Shown here piece after piece: positions 5,715 to 16,200 of a DNA stretch of 27,468 nucleotides. This stretch comes from SFTJ01 sp051871515 (GTDB lineage Bacteria; Bacteroidota; Bacteroidia; Bacteroidales; Muribaculaceae). The stretch lies in the NCBI GenBank assembly GCA_051871515.1, contig JBJECY010000122.1:1-27468 (forward strand). Reading direction: 5' to 3'. The notes below the pieces were generated by a model. The model was not told the DNA's origin, ran no database searches, and saw nothing but the letters and a program-made list of their open reading frames with translations. The stretch's first letter is position 1, and every line of letters begins with the position of its first letter. Position numbers and translations under genes: made by a program.

Positions 5715-7892
5715 ATGATGAATAAGCCTTTCTATTACAATTCAATGGTGGGGTGTGGTAGCCTCGCCTATTGTGCTAAACGATTGTTAACGAGTGTGTT
5801 GCTGGCTGTTGTGATGGTGTTGCCGGGTGCATTTGCGGCATCGGCGCGCCAAGTGAGCACATTCAACGATGGTTGGCAGTTCAAAAAAGGGCCGTTCTCG
5901 CAAGAACCGGTGGTTGCAGCCAACCAATGGGGCGGCAAATGGGAAGATGTGACGATTCCGCACACATGGAATGCTCGTGACATGCAGGTGGCATATAACA
6001 GCTTTTATGAGGGCGATGCTTATTACAAGAAGTCGTTCTCTGTTCCGGATTCATATAAGGGCAAACGCGTGTTTCTGCGCTTTGAGGGCGTAGGGGCATG
6101 CGCCGATGTGTATCTCAACGGCAAACTGGTGGCAAGCCACAAGGGCGCATATTCGGCGTTTGTGGCCGAACTGACCGGCGCACTGAAGTTTGACAGCGAA
6201 AATCAGGTGATTGTGAAAGCCGACAACAAGTCGCGCCCCGACGTGATTCCTGTCAACCATGCGCTTTTTGGCGTTTACGGGGGTATCTATCGCCCGGTGT
6301 GGTTGATTGTCACCGAGGATGTTAACATCACCGTTAGCGACCACGCTTCACCAGGCGTGTATATCACGCAGAAAAATGTGTCGGCGGCATCGGCCGATGT
6401 GACTGTGCGCGTGAAACTTGATAACGGCGGACTGAAGCCTGCCACAGTGACTCTTGAAAATACCATCTTCACCCAAGAGGACAAACAGGTTGCCACGCAG
6501 GTGCAACAGATTGACCTATCGCCGCAAGGCACCCAAACCTTTGCCGCCGATTTCAAGATTCGCAAACCCCACCTGTGGCAAGGTAGGCCCGACCCCTATT
6601 TATATAAGGTGGTGACCCGTCTTAAAAAGGGCGCAACGGTTATCGACGAGATGGTGCAGCCACTGGGATTGCGCCACTTTGAGGCTGTTGCCGGAAAAGG
6701 CTTTTATCTGAATGGAAAGAAATACCCCATGTACGGCGTAACGCGTCATCAAGACCATTGGGGCAAGGGCAGCGCCCTCTCAAACGCCGACCACGACCTT
6801 GACCTCTCTTACATCATGGAAGTGGGTGCCACCACCGTGCGCTTTGCCCACTATCAGCAGTCCGACTACCTCTATTCGCGGTGCGACTCGCTGGGACTGG
6901 TGATTTGGTGCGAGATTCCTTTTGTGAACCGCGTCACCGGCAAGGAGTGGGAAAACGCCCACAGCCAATTGCGCGAGCTCATCCGACAGAGTTTTAATCA
7001 CCCAAGCATATATGTTTGGGGCTTGCACAACGAGGTGTATAACCCCACCGACTATTGTGCCCAACTCACCGCTTCGCTTCACGACTTGGCTAAAACCGAA
7101 GACCCCGACCGCATGACCGTGTCGGTGAACGGTTATGGCATCGCGCAACATGCCGTGAACCAGAACGCCGACATTCAAGGCATGAACCGCTATTTTGGTT
7201 GGTATGAACGTAAAATCAAGGACATAGACCCCTGGATTGAAGGACTTGAAAAAGAATATCCGTGGCAGAAACTGATGCTGAGCGAATATGGCGCCGATGC
7301 AAACATAGCTCACCAAACCGAGGATTTGGGCGAGTCGCTCAACTGGGGCAAACCTTACTACCCCGAGACCTTTCAAACCAAGATGCACGAGTATCAGTGG
7401 GCAACCATTGCCAAGCACCCCTATATCATTGCCTCTTATCTATGGAACTCCTTTGACTTTGCCACGCCAATGGCAATTCGCGGAGGCGTGCCGGCGCGCA
7501 ACATGAAAGGATTGATGACCTTCGACCGCAAGACAAAAAAGGACTCGTTCTATTGGTATAAAGCCAATTGGAGCAACGAGCCAGTGGTCTATCTAACCCA
7601 GCGACGCAACAACGACCGCGAACATCGCATCACCTCGGTGACCGTATATAGCAACGTGGGCGAGCCGCAGGTGACACTCAACGGCACACCGTTGACAGGC
7701 GTTCGCAAAGGATACACCGACGTGCATTACGTCTTTGACAATGTAACCCTCGCCGACGGCTTAAACGAGCTAAAAGCAACCGTCACCCACAACGGCAAGA
7801 CTTACACCGACGAGATACAATGGACCTATACCGGTGAAAAAAGCCGCGCCACCGACTCCTACGAAAACAAAAACACCCACATAGGCCTATAA
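5715..7892 (+). CDS. Secreted glycoside hydrolase family 2 (beta-galactosidase-like, 725 aa)
   Basis: A GH2 enzyme that removes a non-reducing beta-linked sugar; the exact sugar is not determined. An N-terminal hydrophobic segment (about 24-43, LLTSVLLAVVMVLPGAFA) fits a signal peptide, so it acts in the periplasm or at the surface. Domains follow the GH2 order: a jelly-roll sugar-binding domain (about 45-205, with WQFKKGPF and LRFEGVGACADVYLNG), an Ig-like domain (about 206-320), a TIM barrel (about 325-620) and a short C-terminal beta domain with PQVTLNGTPL. The acid/base is Glu440 in VWGLHNE and the nucleophile Glu524 in LSEYGAD. ATG codons at 5715 and 5718 are both possible; 5715 is taken. 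It has its own promoter and ends at a hairpin shared with the convergent esterase gene. No SusC/SusD partner is adjacent. Confidence 0.92.
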   Translation: MMNKPFYYNSMVGCGSLAYCAKRLLTSVLLAVVMVLPGAFAASARQVSTFNDGWQFKKGPFSQEPVVAANQWGGKWEDVTIPHTWNARDMQVAYNSFYEGDAYYKKSFSVPDSYKGKRVFLRFEGVGACADVYLNGKLVASHKGAYSAFVAELTGALKFDSENQVIVKADNKSRPDVIPVNHALFGVYGGIYRPVWLIVTEDVNITVSDHASPGVYITQKNVSAASADVTVRVKLDNGGLKPATVTLENTIFTQEDKQVATQVQQIDLSPQGTQTFAADFKIRKPHLWQGRPDPYLYKVVTRLKKGATVIDEMVQPLGLRHFEAVAGKGFYLNGKKYPMYGVTRHQDHWGKGSALSNADHDLDLSYIMEVGATTVRFAHYQQSDYLYSRCDSLGLVIWCEIPFVNRVTGKEWENAHSQLRELIRQSFNHPSIYVWGLHNEVYNPTDYCAQLTASLHDLAKTEDPDRMTVSVNGYGIAQHAVNQNADIQGMNRYFGWYERKIKDIDPWIEGLEKEYPWQKLMLSEYGADANIAHQTEDLGESLNWGKPYYPETFQTKMHEYQWATIAKHPYIIASYLWNSFDFATPMAIRGGVPARNMKGLMTFDRKTKKDSFYWYKANWSNEPVVYLTQRRNNDREHRITSVTVYSNVGEPQVTLNGTPLTGVRKGYTDVHYVFDNVTLADGLNELKATVTHNGKTYTDEIQWTYTGEKSRATDSYENKNTHIGL

Positions 7893-7911
7893 CATCCCCC
7901 ACCCAACGGCA

Positions 7912-7958
7912 AACATCTGCATACCATGCCCATCAAATAGGCGTAGTATGCAGATGTT
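7912..7958. terminator. Hairpin between convergent GH2 and esterase genes
   Basis: AACATCTGCATAC (7912-7924) pairs perfectly with GTATGCAGATGTT (7946-7958), a 13-bp stem around a 21-base loop that itself contains GCC...GGC. It sits between two convergent stop codons and could terminate in both directions, although no strong T-run follows on either side. Confidence 0.6.
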
Positions 7959-7988
7959 GGTTCTGGAAGTTATGAGATGTATTTTGGC

Positions 7989-8834
7989 TTATATGCCAAA
8001 GGAATCGAAGATTTTGCTGAAGAAGAGCATTTGATAATCAAGGGCGTTGCACCAATATGCCCAGGAGTGGTTGCCGGGGCGCTCGGTGTAGTCGTGCTTG
8101 ATTTTGGCTTGCACCATTGCTTGGTGCAGGGCACGGTTCACCTCAATGAAGAAATCATCTACGCCACATTCAAACACTATGTTTTGCGTGGTTTGCAGCG
8201 CTGGAATCATGGTGATAACCGTGTGGCTGTCCCAAACTGATTGGTTGGTGGCATACTCGCCCAGTTTGGTTTTCATGCCCCAGCTGTCGGGGAAGGGGCG
8301 TATGTCAACGCCGCCACTCATGCTGCCGCAGCTGCCAAACACGTCGGGGTGACGCAGCGCCAAGAACAGCGCGCCGTGACCGCCCATACTTAGCCCGGTG
8401 ATGGCTCGCATGCCTGCCTCGGGGATGGTGCGATAGTTGTTGTCGATGTAGTCAACCAAGTCTTTCACCACAAAGGTTTCAAATTGGCTTTGTGGGTCGA
8501 TGGGTGAATCCCAGTACCAGCTGTTACGGCCGTCGGGGCACACGATTATTGTGCTATATTGCGATGCCATGTCGGGCAGGTCGGGTTTCTTCTCAAACCA
8601 AATATTGTTGTCGCCGCCGTGGCCGTGAAGCAGATAGAGCACAGGATATTGTGCCTCTTGACATTCGGCGTCGGCATATTCTTCGGGCACAATGATGGTG
8701 CATTTCACCGGCGCGGTCATCTTCGACGCTTTCACTTCCACCACTTTCACTTGCGCGTTTTGCGCCCACAGGTTGCTTGCCGACATTATTGCCAGCATCA
8801 GCACCAAACCTCTAATGATTGTTGACGTTCTCAT
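7989..8834 (-). CDS. Secreted alpha/beta-hydrolase esterase (esterase D / PF00756 type)
   Basis: A 281-residue hydrolase of the putative-esterase family, which includes S-formylglutathione hydrolases and acetyl or feruloyl esterases. An N-terminal signal peptide (MRTSTIIRGLVLMLAIMSAS, cleavage probably after WAQ) places it outside the cytoplasm, favouring a role in removing acyl groups from carbohydrate. The fold markers are PVLYLLHGHGGD (about 64-75, oxyanion-hole region), the nucleophile elbow GLSMGGHG with Ser149, the likely acid Asp226 or Asp227 in CGVDDFF, and the catalytic His256 in PGNHSW. It lies about 70 bases downstream of tadA on the same strand and may be the last gene of that transcript, though the larger gap leaves room for its own promoter. 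The substrate cannot be stated. Confidence 0.88.
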   Translation of the reverse strand: MRTSTIIRGLVLMLAIMSASNLWAQNAQVKVVEVKASKMTAPVKCTIIVPEEYADAECQEAQYPVLYLLHGHGGDNNIWFEKKPDLPDMASQYSTIIVCPDGRNSWYWDSPIDPQSQFETFVVKDLVDYIDNNYRTIPEAGMRAITGLSMGGHGALFLALRHPDVFGSCGSMSGGVDIRPFPDSWGMKTKLGEYATNQSVWDSHTVITMIPALQTTQNIVFECGVDDFFIEVNRALHQAMVQAKIKHDYTERPGNHSWAYWCNALDYQMLFFSKIFDSFGI

Positions 8835-8907
8835 TTCTTTTAGGCTAATTATTGTTCTTTATTACGATTATACATATTTATTATTTGTGCTTTGGCACAG
8901 GTTCTTG

Positions 8908-9366
8908 TCAGCGTTTTTGCTTAAAAAACGATGTCATCAGCGCAGCGCACTCGTCTTGCAACACTCCGCCTTGCACCACGGTTTTCTTGTGGAATGGTGC
9001 CGGACAAAAGGTGTGATAGCCTCGTTTGTCGTCGGTGGCACCATACACCACGCGCGATATTTGGCTCCATGCCAATGCCCCGGCGCACATCAGGCACGGC
9101 TCAACGGTGACATAGATGGTGCAGTCAACCAGATATTTGCCGCCAAGCATGGCTGTGGCAGCGGTGATGGCTTGCATCTCGGCGTGCGCAGTGACGTCGG
9201 TGAGGGTCTCGGTGAGGTTGTGTGCCCGGGCTATCACTTGTCCGCGGCTCACAATCACAGCGCCAATGGGCACCTCGTCGGCATCATACGCCTTTTGTGC
9301 TTCGACGAGCGCCATGCGCATGAATCGCTCATCTTGGTTGCTGTTGGGTTGGTTGGTGTTGAGCAT
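8908..9366 (-). CDS. tadA: tRNA-specific adenosine deaminase TadA
   Basis: TadA converts adenosine to inosine at wobble position 34 of tRNA-Arg(ACG) in the cytoplasm. The 152-residue product has the zinc-dependent deaminase motifs: HAE (His61 as ligand, Glu63 as proton shuttle, within TAHAEMQAI) and PCxxC (Cys91 and Cys94, within VEPCLMCAGAL). VPIGAVIV and the downstream RVVYGATDDKRG are typical of TadA rather than of cytidine deaminases or guanine deaminases. The gene starts 21 bases after the MurF-Alr stop, so it is probably co-transcribed with the cell-wall gene. Length is normal for the family and the frame is intact. Confidence 0.92.
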   Translation of the reverse strand: MLNTNQPNSNQDERFMRMALVEAQKAYDADEVPIGAVIVSRGQVIARAHNLTETLTDVTAHAEMQAITAATAMLGGKYLVDCTIYVTVEPCLMCAGALAWSQISRVVYGATDDKRGYHTFCPAPFHKKTVVQGGVLQDECAALMTSFFKQKR

Positions 9367-9387
9367 AAGGGTGTTGTGGTGACTTGT

Positions 9388-11850
9388 TTATTCGCGATAA
9401 TACACGCGCTTGATGCGCGAAGATATGGATGTGAGAATTTCGTAGGAGATGGTGCCGCGTGCTTGGGCAAGCGTTTCCACGGGGATGTGCTCGCCAAAGA
9501 TTTCCACATTGTCGCCCACGCAGCACTCAGCGTCGGTCACGTCAATCATGCACACGTCCATGCAGATGTTGCCCACAGTGGGGCACAGAGTGCCGTTGAC
9601 CCACATACTGATGGCTCCGTTGCCAAAATGGCGGTCGATGCCATCGGCATATCCCACCGGGATGGTGGCAATGCGCGAGGTGCGTTTGAGCACGCCGCGT
9701 TGTCCGTAGCCTATGGTGGTGCCTGTCTCCCATTGCTTGATGGCAATAATCACCGAGTGGAGCGACGATACCGGCATGAGAGCCGACTCGCTGCCGTCGG
9801 TGGTGGTTGAGATGCCGTAGAGCCCTATTCCCAAACGCACCATGTCATATTGATGTTCGGGGAAGCGCACTATTCCGGTGGTGTTGAGTATGTGCTTGAT
9901 GATGTGATGCTTGGTGGCATCTTGCAGCATGCGGCAGCAATCATCAAAATAGGCGAATTGGTGCATAGAGTAGGCATCGCGTTCAGGCTCATCGGCCACG
10001 CAGAGGTGTGAGAACACACTGGCGGCGCTTATGGCATCTTGGCTGGCAAGCAGTTCAATCAGTTCGGGCAGTTGTTCTTTCACAAAGCCCAGACGGTGCA
10101 TGCCGGTATCGAGCTTTATGTGCACCGGATAGTTGCTGATGCCATATTTCTGCGCCTCGCGAATGATTTCGCGGCACTCGTCGATGTCATAAACTTCAGG
10201 TTCAAGATGATAGGCAAACATGGCCTTATAGTTGACCACGCGCGGGTTGAGCACCATTATTTTTGTGGTGATGCCTGCATTGCGCAGCGTCACGCCCTCG
10301 TCGTGGGCAGCCACGGCAATGTAGTCAACGCCGCAATCTTGCAGGGTGCGCGCCAATTCAAGGCTACCGGCTCCGTAGCCCGATGCTTTGAGCATACACA
10401 CCATACGAGTGTCGGGCAAGAGCAGTGAACGGAAGAAATTGTAGTTGCTGCGCAAGGCGTCGAGGCTAACCTCCATCACCGTTTGATGCAGTTTGGCTTC
10501 AAGCATGTCAACAATGCGGTTGAAGTGGAACTGCTGAGCACCTTTCACCAAAATCAATTCATCTTCAAAATCGCCTGCCGACATACTTTTAAGCAGTTGT
10601 TGAGTGGAGCTGAAGAAAGTGGTTGGGCAACTGAACAAATGGGCATATTGGGCTATGGTGTTGCCCACGCCAATCACGCGCTTCACGCCCCGTTTTTCCA
10701 TTAGCTCGGCAATGAGCCGGTAAGCCATATCGGGGTGCAACGAGCTGTCGTCGGCATCGCTCAATATTGCGGTCATGCTCAGTTGCTGATTGTTGTGCCG
10801 CGCCATGAAGTCGAGTGCGCCGGGCATTGAGTTATAGTCGCAGGTGTAGCTGTCGCTTATCACCATGCAGCCGTTCATGCCTTCAATCACGTTGATGCGT
10901 GTCTTCACAGGCACAAGGCGGGCAATGCGCTCGGCGGCGGTGTCAGGGGCAATGCCCAAGTGCAGCATCACAGCCAGACAGCATAAGGCGTTAGAGAGAT
11001 GCGCCACATTGATGGTGGGCACATCGATGCGGTATGTTGCGCCGCGGTGTTCGTAGGTTACCAAGGTATGTCCTTTCTCAGCGCGAGTTGCAATCACATT
11101 AACATAAGCCTGAGCATTGTGGCGCGCCCATGTGATGCGCTCGGCCTCGCTTTGCTCGCAAGCCCGGGCAATCACGCCCTCGTCGGCACAATAAGCCACA
11201 GCTTGGCAATGCTGCATCAGCCGGGCTTTCTCGGCAGCTTTCTCCTCGGGGCTGCTGAAGTTCTCGCCGTGCTCGCTGGTGAGCGAAGTGAAAATGCCCA
11301 CAGTGGGGCGTATGATTTTTTCAAGTGCAGCCATCTCGCCCGGGCGCGAGATGCCAGCCTCAATGATGGCAAGGTTGGTGTTGGCGTCAATGTCGCAAAG
11401 CGAGAGCGGCACGCCAATCTGCGAGTTATAGCTTCGCGGCGAACGCACGATGCAGAAGTCGGGGCTTAACAGCTGATAGAGCCACTCCTTGAGGCACGTT
11501 TTGCCGCGGCTGCCGGTGATGGCAATCACCGGTATTTGATAGAGCGAGCGGTGATAGGCACATAGGCGTTGCAACGCGCTCACCGCATTGTCAACAATCA
11601 GATAATTGGCATCGTCAGGCAGCCCTTGACGGCTGGTGACAACAAAATTGCGCACGCCCAGACTATGCAGGTGCGACACATAGCGGTGCCCGTCGCCCGA
11701 GGGGGTGGCAATGGCAAAAAACAGCGTCTCGCGGGCAAAGGTGAGAGAGCGAGAGTCGGTGAGCAGATGGCTCACCTCGTCATCAGGGTGGCTTAGCTCC
11801 GCATGCCGAGCTTCAATGATTTGGGCAATTTGCTTTATAGAGTAATTCAT
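9388..11850 (-). CDS. Bifunctional MurF - alanine racemase fusion
   Basis: An 820-residue protein joining two steps of peptidoglycan precursor synthesis. The N-terminal half (about 1-455) is MurF, which adds D-Ala-D-Ala to UDP-MurNAc-tripeptide. It has the ATP loop ITGSRGKT (111-118), the Mur-family IEAGISRPGEM and NVAHLSNAL segments, and SDSYTCDYNSMPGAL in its C-terminal domain. The C-terminal half (about 456-820) is a PLP-dependent alanine racemase: the Schiff-base lysine is Lys488 in MLKASGYGAG, with HIKLDTGMHRLGF, TIGYGQRG, PVGYADGIDR and VGNICMDVCMIDVT following. This fusion is well known in Bacteroidota and supplies D-Ala next to the ligase. The start overlaps the GSCFA stop by four bases, and tadA follows 21 bases downstream. 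Confidence 0.95.
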   Translation of the reverse strand: MNYSIKQIAQIIEARHAELSHPDDEVSHLLTDSRSLTFARETLFFAIATPSGDGHRYVSHLHSLGVRNFVVTSRQGLPDDANYLIVDNAVSALQRLCAYHRSLYQIPVIAITGSRGKTCLKEWLYQLLSPDFCIVRSPRSYNSQIGVPLSLCDIDANTNLAIIEAGISRPGEMAALEKIIRPTVGIFTSLTSEHGENFSSPEEKAAEKARLMQHCQAVAYCADEGVIARACEQSEAERITWARHNAQAYVNVIATRAEKGHTLVTYEHRGATYRIDVPTINVAHLSNALCCLAVMLHLGIAPDTAAERIARLVPVKTRINVIEGMNGCMVISDSYTCDYNSMPGALDFMARHNNQQLSMTAILSDADDSSLHPDMAYRLIAELMEKRGVKRVIGVGNTIAQYAHLFSCPTTFFSSTQQLLKSMSAGDFEDELILVKGAQQFHFNRIVDMLEAKLHQTVMEVSLDALRSNYNFFRSLLLPDTRMVCMLKASGYGAGSLELARTLQDCGVDYIAVAAHDEGVTLRNAGITTKIMVLNPRVVNYKAMFAYHLEPEVYDIDECREIIREAQKYGISNYPVHIKLDTGMHRLGFVKEQLPELIELLASQDAISAASVFSHLCVADEPERDAYSMHQFAYFDDCCRMLQDATKHHIIKHILNTTGIVRFPEHQYDMVRLGIGLYGISTTTDGSESALMPVSSLHSVIIAIKQWETGTTIGYGQRGVLKRTSRIATIPVGYADGIDRHFGNGAISMWVNGTLCPTVGNICMDVCMIDVTDAECCVGDNVEIFGEHIPVETLAQARGTISYEILTSISSRIKRVYYRE

Positions 11851-12827
11851 TGTTGCAAATAGTTGTTTATCTCTTTGATTTCGGCAATGTGAGGATATTC
11901 TTTCACAAGATTGGTGACAATGGCACGGGTGTCAATGGCAAAACGCTGTTGCGCCTCGGTGGCGGCAGTGATGGGACGGTGCATGAGCCGCTTCCACACC
12001 CGCTCGCAGCGTGCCACGGCTTGCGCCGTGCGGTCATCGAAATAGGTTGCCTGAAAGGTTTGCCAAATATATTCCACAGCCACATCGCTGGGATGCACCA
12101 TGTCAGGGGCATAGAAGCGATAGTCGCGCAAGTCGTCAATCATAATCTCATAGCTGGGGAAATAGCTCACCTTGTTGCCAAACATCTCACACAGCTGATA
12201 AGCCGCCACACGCAGCATTGATTTGCTGAGCTGATTGGCAGCCAATCCGTCGGCTATATGCCTGATGGGGCTCACGGTGATGATGACATGCACGCCGGGG
12301 TTCACGCGCCACAAGGCGTTGAGCGCATCGGCAAGCGCCGTGACCATGCCTTGAGGTTGCAGCATTTCGCGCGAGAAGATGTGCTGCGGCTGCTTGTGGC
12401 AGTTGCTCACCACACGCCCTGTTGATTTGAGCCTATAAACAATGGCTGAGCCAAGCGTCAATATCAGCACGCGAGTGCGGCGCAGCTCGTTGGCGGCGTC
12501 GCTGATGCTCTTGTTCATTGTCTCCATTGCGCGCATCTTGTCGGTCTTGCCCCAGCGCGAATGAAACAGATAGCTCTGCCACAGCCCCGATGACTGCACC
12601 ATGTCGGCACCGTCAACAGCATATCCGTCAACCAACTTTTGCAAACTTGTGGCTATGCTCAAAGGGTTATATAGGGCACCAAACGGATTCACTGTGGCTT
12701 GCATCATTGCCGAGCGCATGCGCTGCCCTATTGAGTCGCTGAAACATGAGCCAAGAAGCATCACCGGACTGTCGTGCGACATCAGTCCACCCGTATATTC
12801 GGTTTTTATTGTGGTTCTAAATTCCAT
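11847..12827 (-). CDS. GSCFA-domain protein
   Basis: A 326-residue protein of the GSCFA family, named for its conserved motif, seen here as LLGSCFSDSIG around residues 24-34. Further family-like segments are NPFGALYNP (about 47-55), ILTLGSAIVYRL and TVSPIRHIADG, and DMVHPSDVAVEYIW near the C-terminus. The GSxF...(D/H)P pattern recalls SGNH/GDSL hydrolases, with a Ser near the N-terminus and an Asp/His-containing block late, so an esterase or acyl-transfer role is possible. No signal peptide is visible. It is the first gene of the operon, with a good promoter about 70 bases upstream, and overlaps the MurF-Alr gene by four bases. That coupling suggests a link to the cell envelope, which is inferred only. 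Confidence 0.85.
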   Translation of the reverse strand: MEFRTTIKTEYTGGLMSHDSPVMLLGSCFSDSIGQRMRSAMMQATVNPFGALYNPLSIATSLQKLVDGYAVDGADMVQSSGLWQSYLFHSRWGKTDKMRAMETMNKSISDAANELRRTRVLILTLGSAIVYRLKSTGRVVSNCHKQPQHIFSREMLQPQGMVTALADALNALWRVNPGVHVIITVSPIRHIADGLAANQLSKSMLRVAAYQLCEMFGNKVSYFPSYEIMIDDLRDYRFYAPDMVHPSDVAVEYIWQTFQATYFDDRTAQAVARCERVWKRLMHRPITAATEAQQRFAIDTRAIVTNLVKEYPHIAEIKEINNYLQQ

Positions 12828-12895
12828 ATCCTAAACTGATTTCAGGAATAAATGTTCGTTTAAACACTCACGTTGTCGTATAAAAAACGTTGTTG

Positions 12896-12926
12896 CAAAG
12901 ATAGTGCAAGTTGAGCGCAAAAACAA
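12896..12926 (-). promoter_or_regulatory. Promoter of the GSCFA-murF/alr-tadA operon
   Basis: On the minus strand, TTG at 12926-12924 and TATCTTTG at 12903-12896 are separated by exactly 20 bases, an excellent match to the Bacteroidota consensus. The leader to the GSCFA ATG is about 60 bases. Confidence 0.75.
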
Positions 12927-13249
12927 TAAAGCACGCCCCCAATATTGCCTCGCCGCAACCAAGGAAGCCAATAAACGGCGTGTGAACAATACGAGCCAAA
13001 GCCGCACCAACATTCAAGGCGCAATCAAGGAGCGCGTCTTGCACACAGCCCAGAGGGCATGCGCAGTGGGCGGTTATTACAATCATGGAGGAAAGGCAAA
13101 ACATTTGGTTTCCCTGATTTTTACGGGTGAAATTGGGAATTTTAGGCTGGTATTAGGATAATCGGGAAAATTTTTGTAATATTGTGTGCTAAAATGCAGA
13201 AACCGGCATTTTCATAAAAAAGCTTACTAACCTTTTTAAGACTAACTAT
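12927..13249. other. Divergent intergenic region upstream of the large beta-galactosidase
   Basis: No convincing gene is seen in this stretch. The half near 12930-13080 is unusually GC-rich for an intergenic region and has overlapping open frames on both strands, but the minus-strand frame runs through the operon promoter. Near the LacZ-like gene the sequence becomes AT-rich. TAATATTG at about 13177-13184 is a one-mismatch -7 candidate without a clear -33, and an A/T-rich leader precedes the ATG. Confidence 0.4.
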
Positions 13250-16200
13250 ATGAAACTAAAGACTCTATGTGTGGCGATGGCGCTTGCTGTGTGCGGCAAT
13301 GTGCTTGAGGCACAAATGAAACCCTATCACCATGACCTTGCAGTGACATCGGTAAATCGTGAGCCGGTGCGTTCGTCGTTCATGACCTACGGTTCGCGTG
13401 AGGCAGCTTTGAAGGGCCGCTATGCCGATAGCGAGTATTATCAGCTGCTCAATGGTGTGTGGAAATTCTATTATGTGGGCTATGAAAAAGACTTGCCCAA
13501 GGGAATCACAAATGCGGGTGTTGACACCAGTGAGTGGCACGATATCAATGTGCCCGGCAACTGGGAGCTGCAAGGCTTTGGCGACGCCATCTACACCAAC
13601 CACAAATTTGATTTTGCCACTGTTAACCCTCAACCGCCGGCAATGCCCGAGGAGAATCCCGTGGGCGTTTACAGGCGCGTGGTGAACATTCCTCAGGAGT
13701 GGCTCAGCCGCGACATTTACCTGCATCTGGCAGGTGCCAAGTCGGGCGTTTATGTGTATCTCAACGGCAAACAGGTGGGCTACAGCAGCGACTCAAAGGT
13801 CGATTCGGAGTATCTCATCAACAAATATGTTAAGGCTGGCGACAACGAGCTTGCCATAAAGATTTACCGCTACAGCGTAGGGTCGTATCTTGAATGTCAA
13901 GACTTTTGGCGCATCAGCGGTATTGAGCGCGATGTGTATGTTTACTCTCAACCAAAGGTGAGCATTGCCGATTACACTGTGGTATCGACTCTCGATGAGG
14001 CTTACGCCAATGGTGTGTTCCGCCTGGCTGTTGACGTGAAGAACAGCAACGCCGAGGCTCACGATGCCACTGTGGCTTATGAGCTGCTTAACGCTGCCGG
14101 CACGGTGGTGAAAGAGGGGCAGCATGCAGTGAAGGTTGACGGCGGCGGTGTGACCACCACCACTTTCACGGCAGTGTTGAACGACGTGAAGCAATGGTCG
14201 AGCGAAGCGCCCAACCTCTACCGCTTGGTGATGAAGGTGGTGGTTGACGGCAAAGCAGTGGAATATGTGCCGCAGAATGTGGGCTTCCGCCGTATTGAGA
14301 TAAAGACTCTTGATGAGTGCTCGCCCAACGGACGTCCAATCAACGCGTTGCTCATCAATGGCAAGCCCATTAAGCTGAAGGGCGTGAACATTCACGAGCA
14401 CAATCCAGCCACCGGTCACTATGTGCCCGAGGAACTTATGCGCCGCGACTTTGAGTTGATGAAACAACACAACATCAACGCCGTGCGTCTGTGCCACTAT
14501 CCTCAGGACCGCCGTTTCTATGAACTCTGCGACGAATATGGATTATATGTTTACGACGAGGCTAACATTGAAAGCCACGGTATGTATTACAACCTTGCCA
14601 AGGGTCACACTTTGGGCAACAATCCCGATTGGCTTGAACAACACAAGGCTCGCGTGAGCGACATGTTCCGCCGCGACAAGAACCACCCTTGCGTCACAAT
14701 ATGGTCGCTTGGCAACGAGGCCGGCAACGGATATAACTTCTACGTTTGCTACCTGATGCTCAAAGAGCTTGACAAAAAGCTCATGAATCGCCCGGTATGC
14801 TATGAGCGTGCCGAGATGGAGTGGAACACCGATATGATTGTGCCCCAATACCCAGGAGCCGAATGGTTTCACCGCATGGGCGAAAAGGGCAGCGACCGCC
14901 CAGTGTGCCCATCAGAGTATGCTCACGCCATGGGCAACTCAACCGGCAGCCTTTGGGACCAATGGCGCGAAATATATGCCTACACCAACCTGCAAGGCGG
15001 TTTCATCTGGGACTGGGTTGACCAAGGCTTAGATGCCGTTGACGAGAACGGTGTACACTATTTCACCTATGGCGGCGACTATGGCAAAAACCGTCCGTCG
15101 GATGCCAACTTCCTTTGCAACGGTATCGTGAACCCCGACCGCAACCCGCATCCTGCAATGGCCGAAGTGAAATATGCTTACAGCGACATCGCTTTTGAGG
15201 CCATCGACGCAGCCAAGGGACTGTTTAAGGTGGTGAACCGCTTCTATTTCACTTCGCTTGACGGCTACAACATCAATTGGCAACTGCTTGAGGACGGCAA
15301 AGTGGTGAGCAGCGGCAAGAAGGTGATGAACATTGCTCCGCAATCAACCGCCGAACTTAGCGTGCCTCTGAAGGGCATGAAACCCGGCAAAGAATATCTG
15401 ATAAAACTGAGCGCCACCACACTGCAAGCCACCGCACTGGTGCCAGCAGGCCACGAGGCAGCACACGAGTTGTTTGCCATCTCAACTCCGGCAGCACCAA
15501 CGGTGAGCGAAAACGGTCCGGCTCTCTCAATCGACAACCAAGCCGGCAAGATTGTTGTGAAATCGAGCCGCGTAACCTTCTGCTTCGACAAAGACAAAGG
15601 TATGGCAACATCTTATAAGGTGGGCGGCAAGGAATATTTCTACGACGGATTTGGCTTGCAGCCAAACTTCTGGCGTGGTCCAACCGACAACGACTATGGC
15701 AACGGCATGCCTTATCGCTTGCGCGTGTGGAAAGAGGCAAGCGCCAACTTCAAGGTGGCTCGTGCCGAGGCAACCATGCAAGGCAAGAATGTAGTTGTTG
15801 AGGTGCAATATGCATTACCAACCCAAAACACCCTTACACTGAAATACACCATCACCCCATCGGGTGCAATGACCGTTGACGGCGATTTTGCTGCCGTAAC
15901 CACAGGAGAGGCTGCCAAGGCCAATGTGCCTCGCATTGGTTTGCGCATGCGCATGCCGGCTGCCTACAACCGCGTGAGCTACTTTGGTCGCGGTCCAGAA
16001 GAAAACTATGCCGACCGCAACAACGGTACTTTGCCGGGCATCTACACAGCCCTTGCCGATGACATGAAGTATGACTACGTTCGTCCGCAAGAATGTGGCC
16101 ACCACACCGACACCCGTTGGCTCACAGTAGCCGCCAAGTCGGGTGGTCTGAAGGTGATGAGCGCTACCCCATTTGAGTTCAACGCATTGCGCAACTCGGT

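Noticed and set aside
8692..9810. A 372-codon plus-strand open frame across the esterase and tadA region.
   Set aside because: It is antisense to tadA and to the end of the MurF-Alr gene, both with clear catalytic motifs, and shows no family motif of its own. GC-rich coding DNA commonly leaves such open antisense frames.
12868..13104. A 78-codon minus-strand frame that looks membrane-like.
   Set aside because: It runs through the strong promoter of the GSCFA operon and matches no family I know. The GC-rich patch was noted as unexplained instead.
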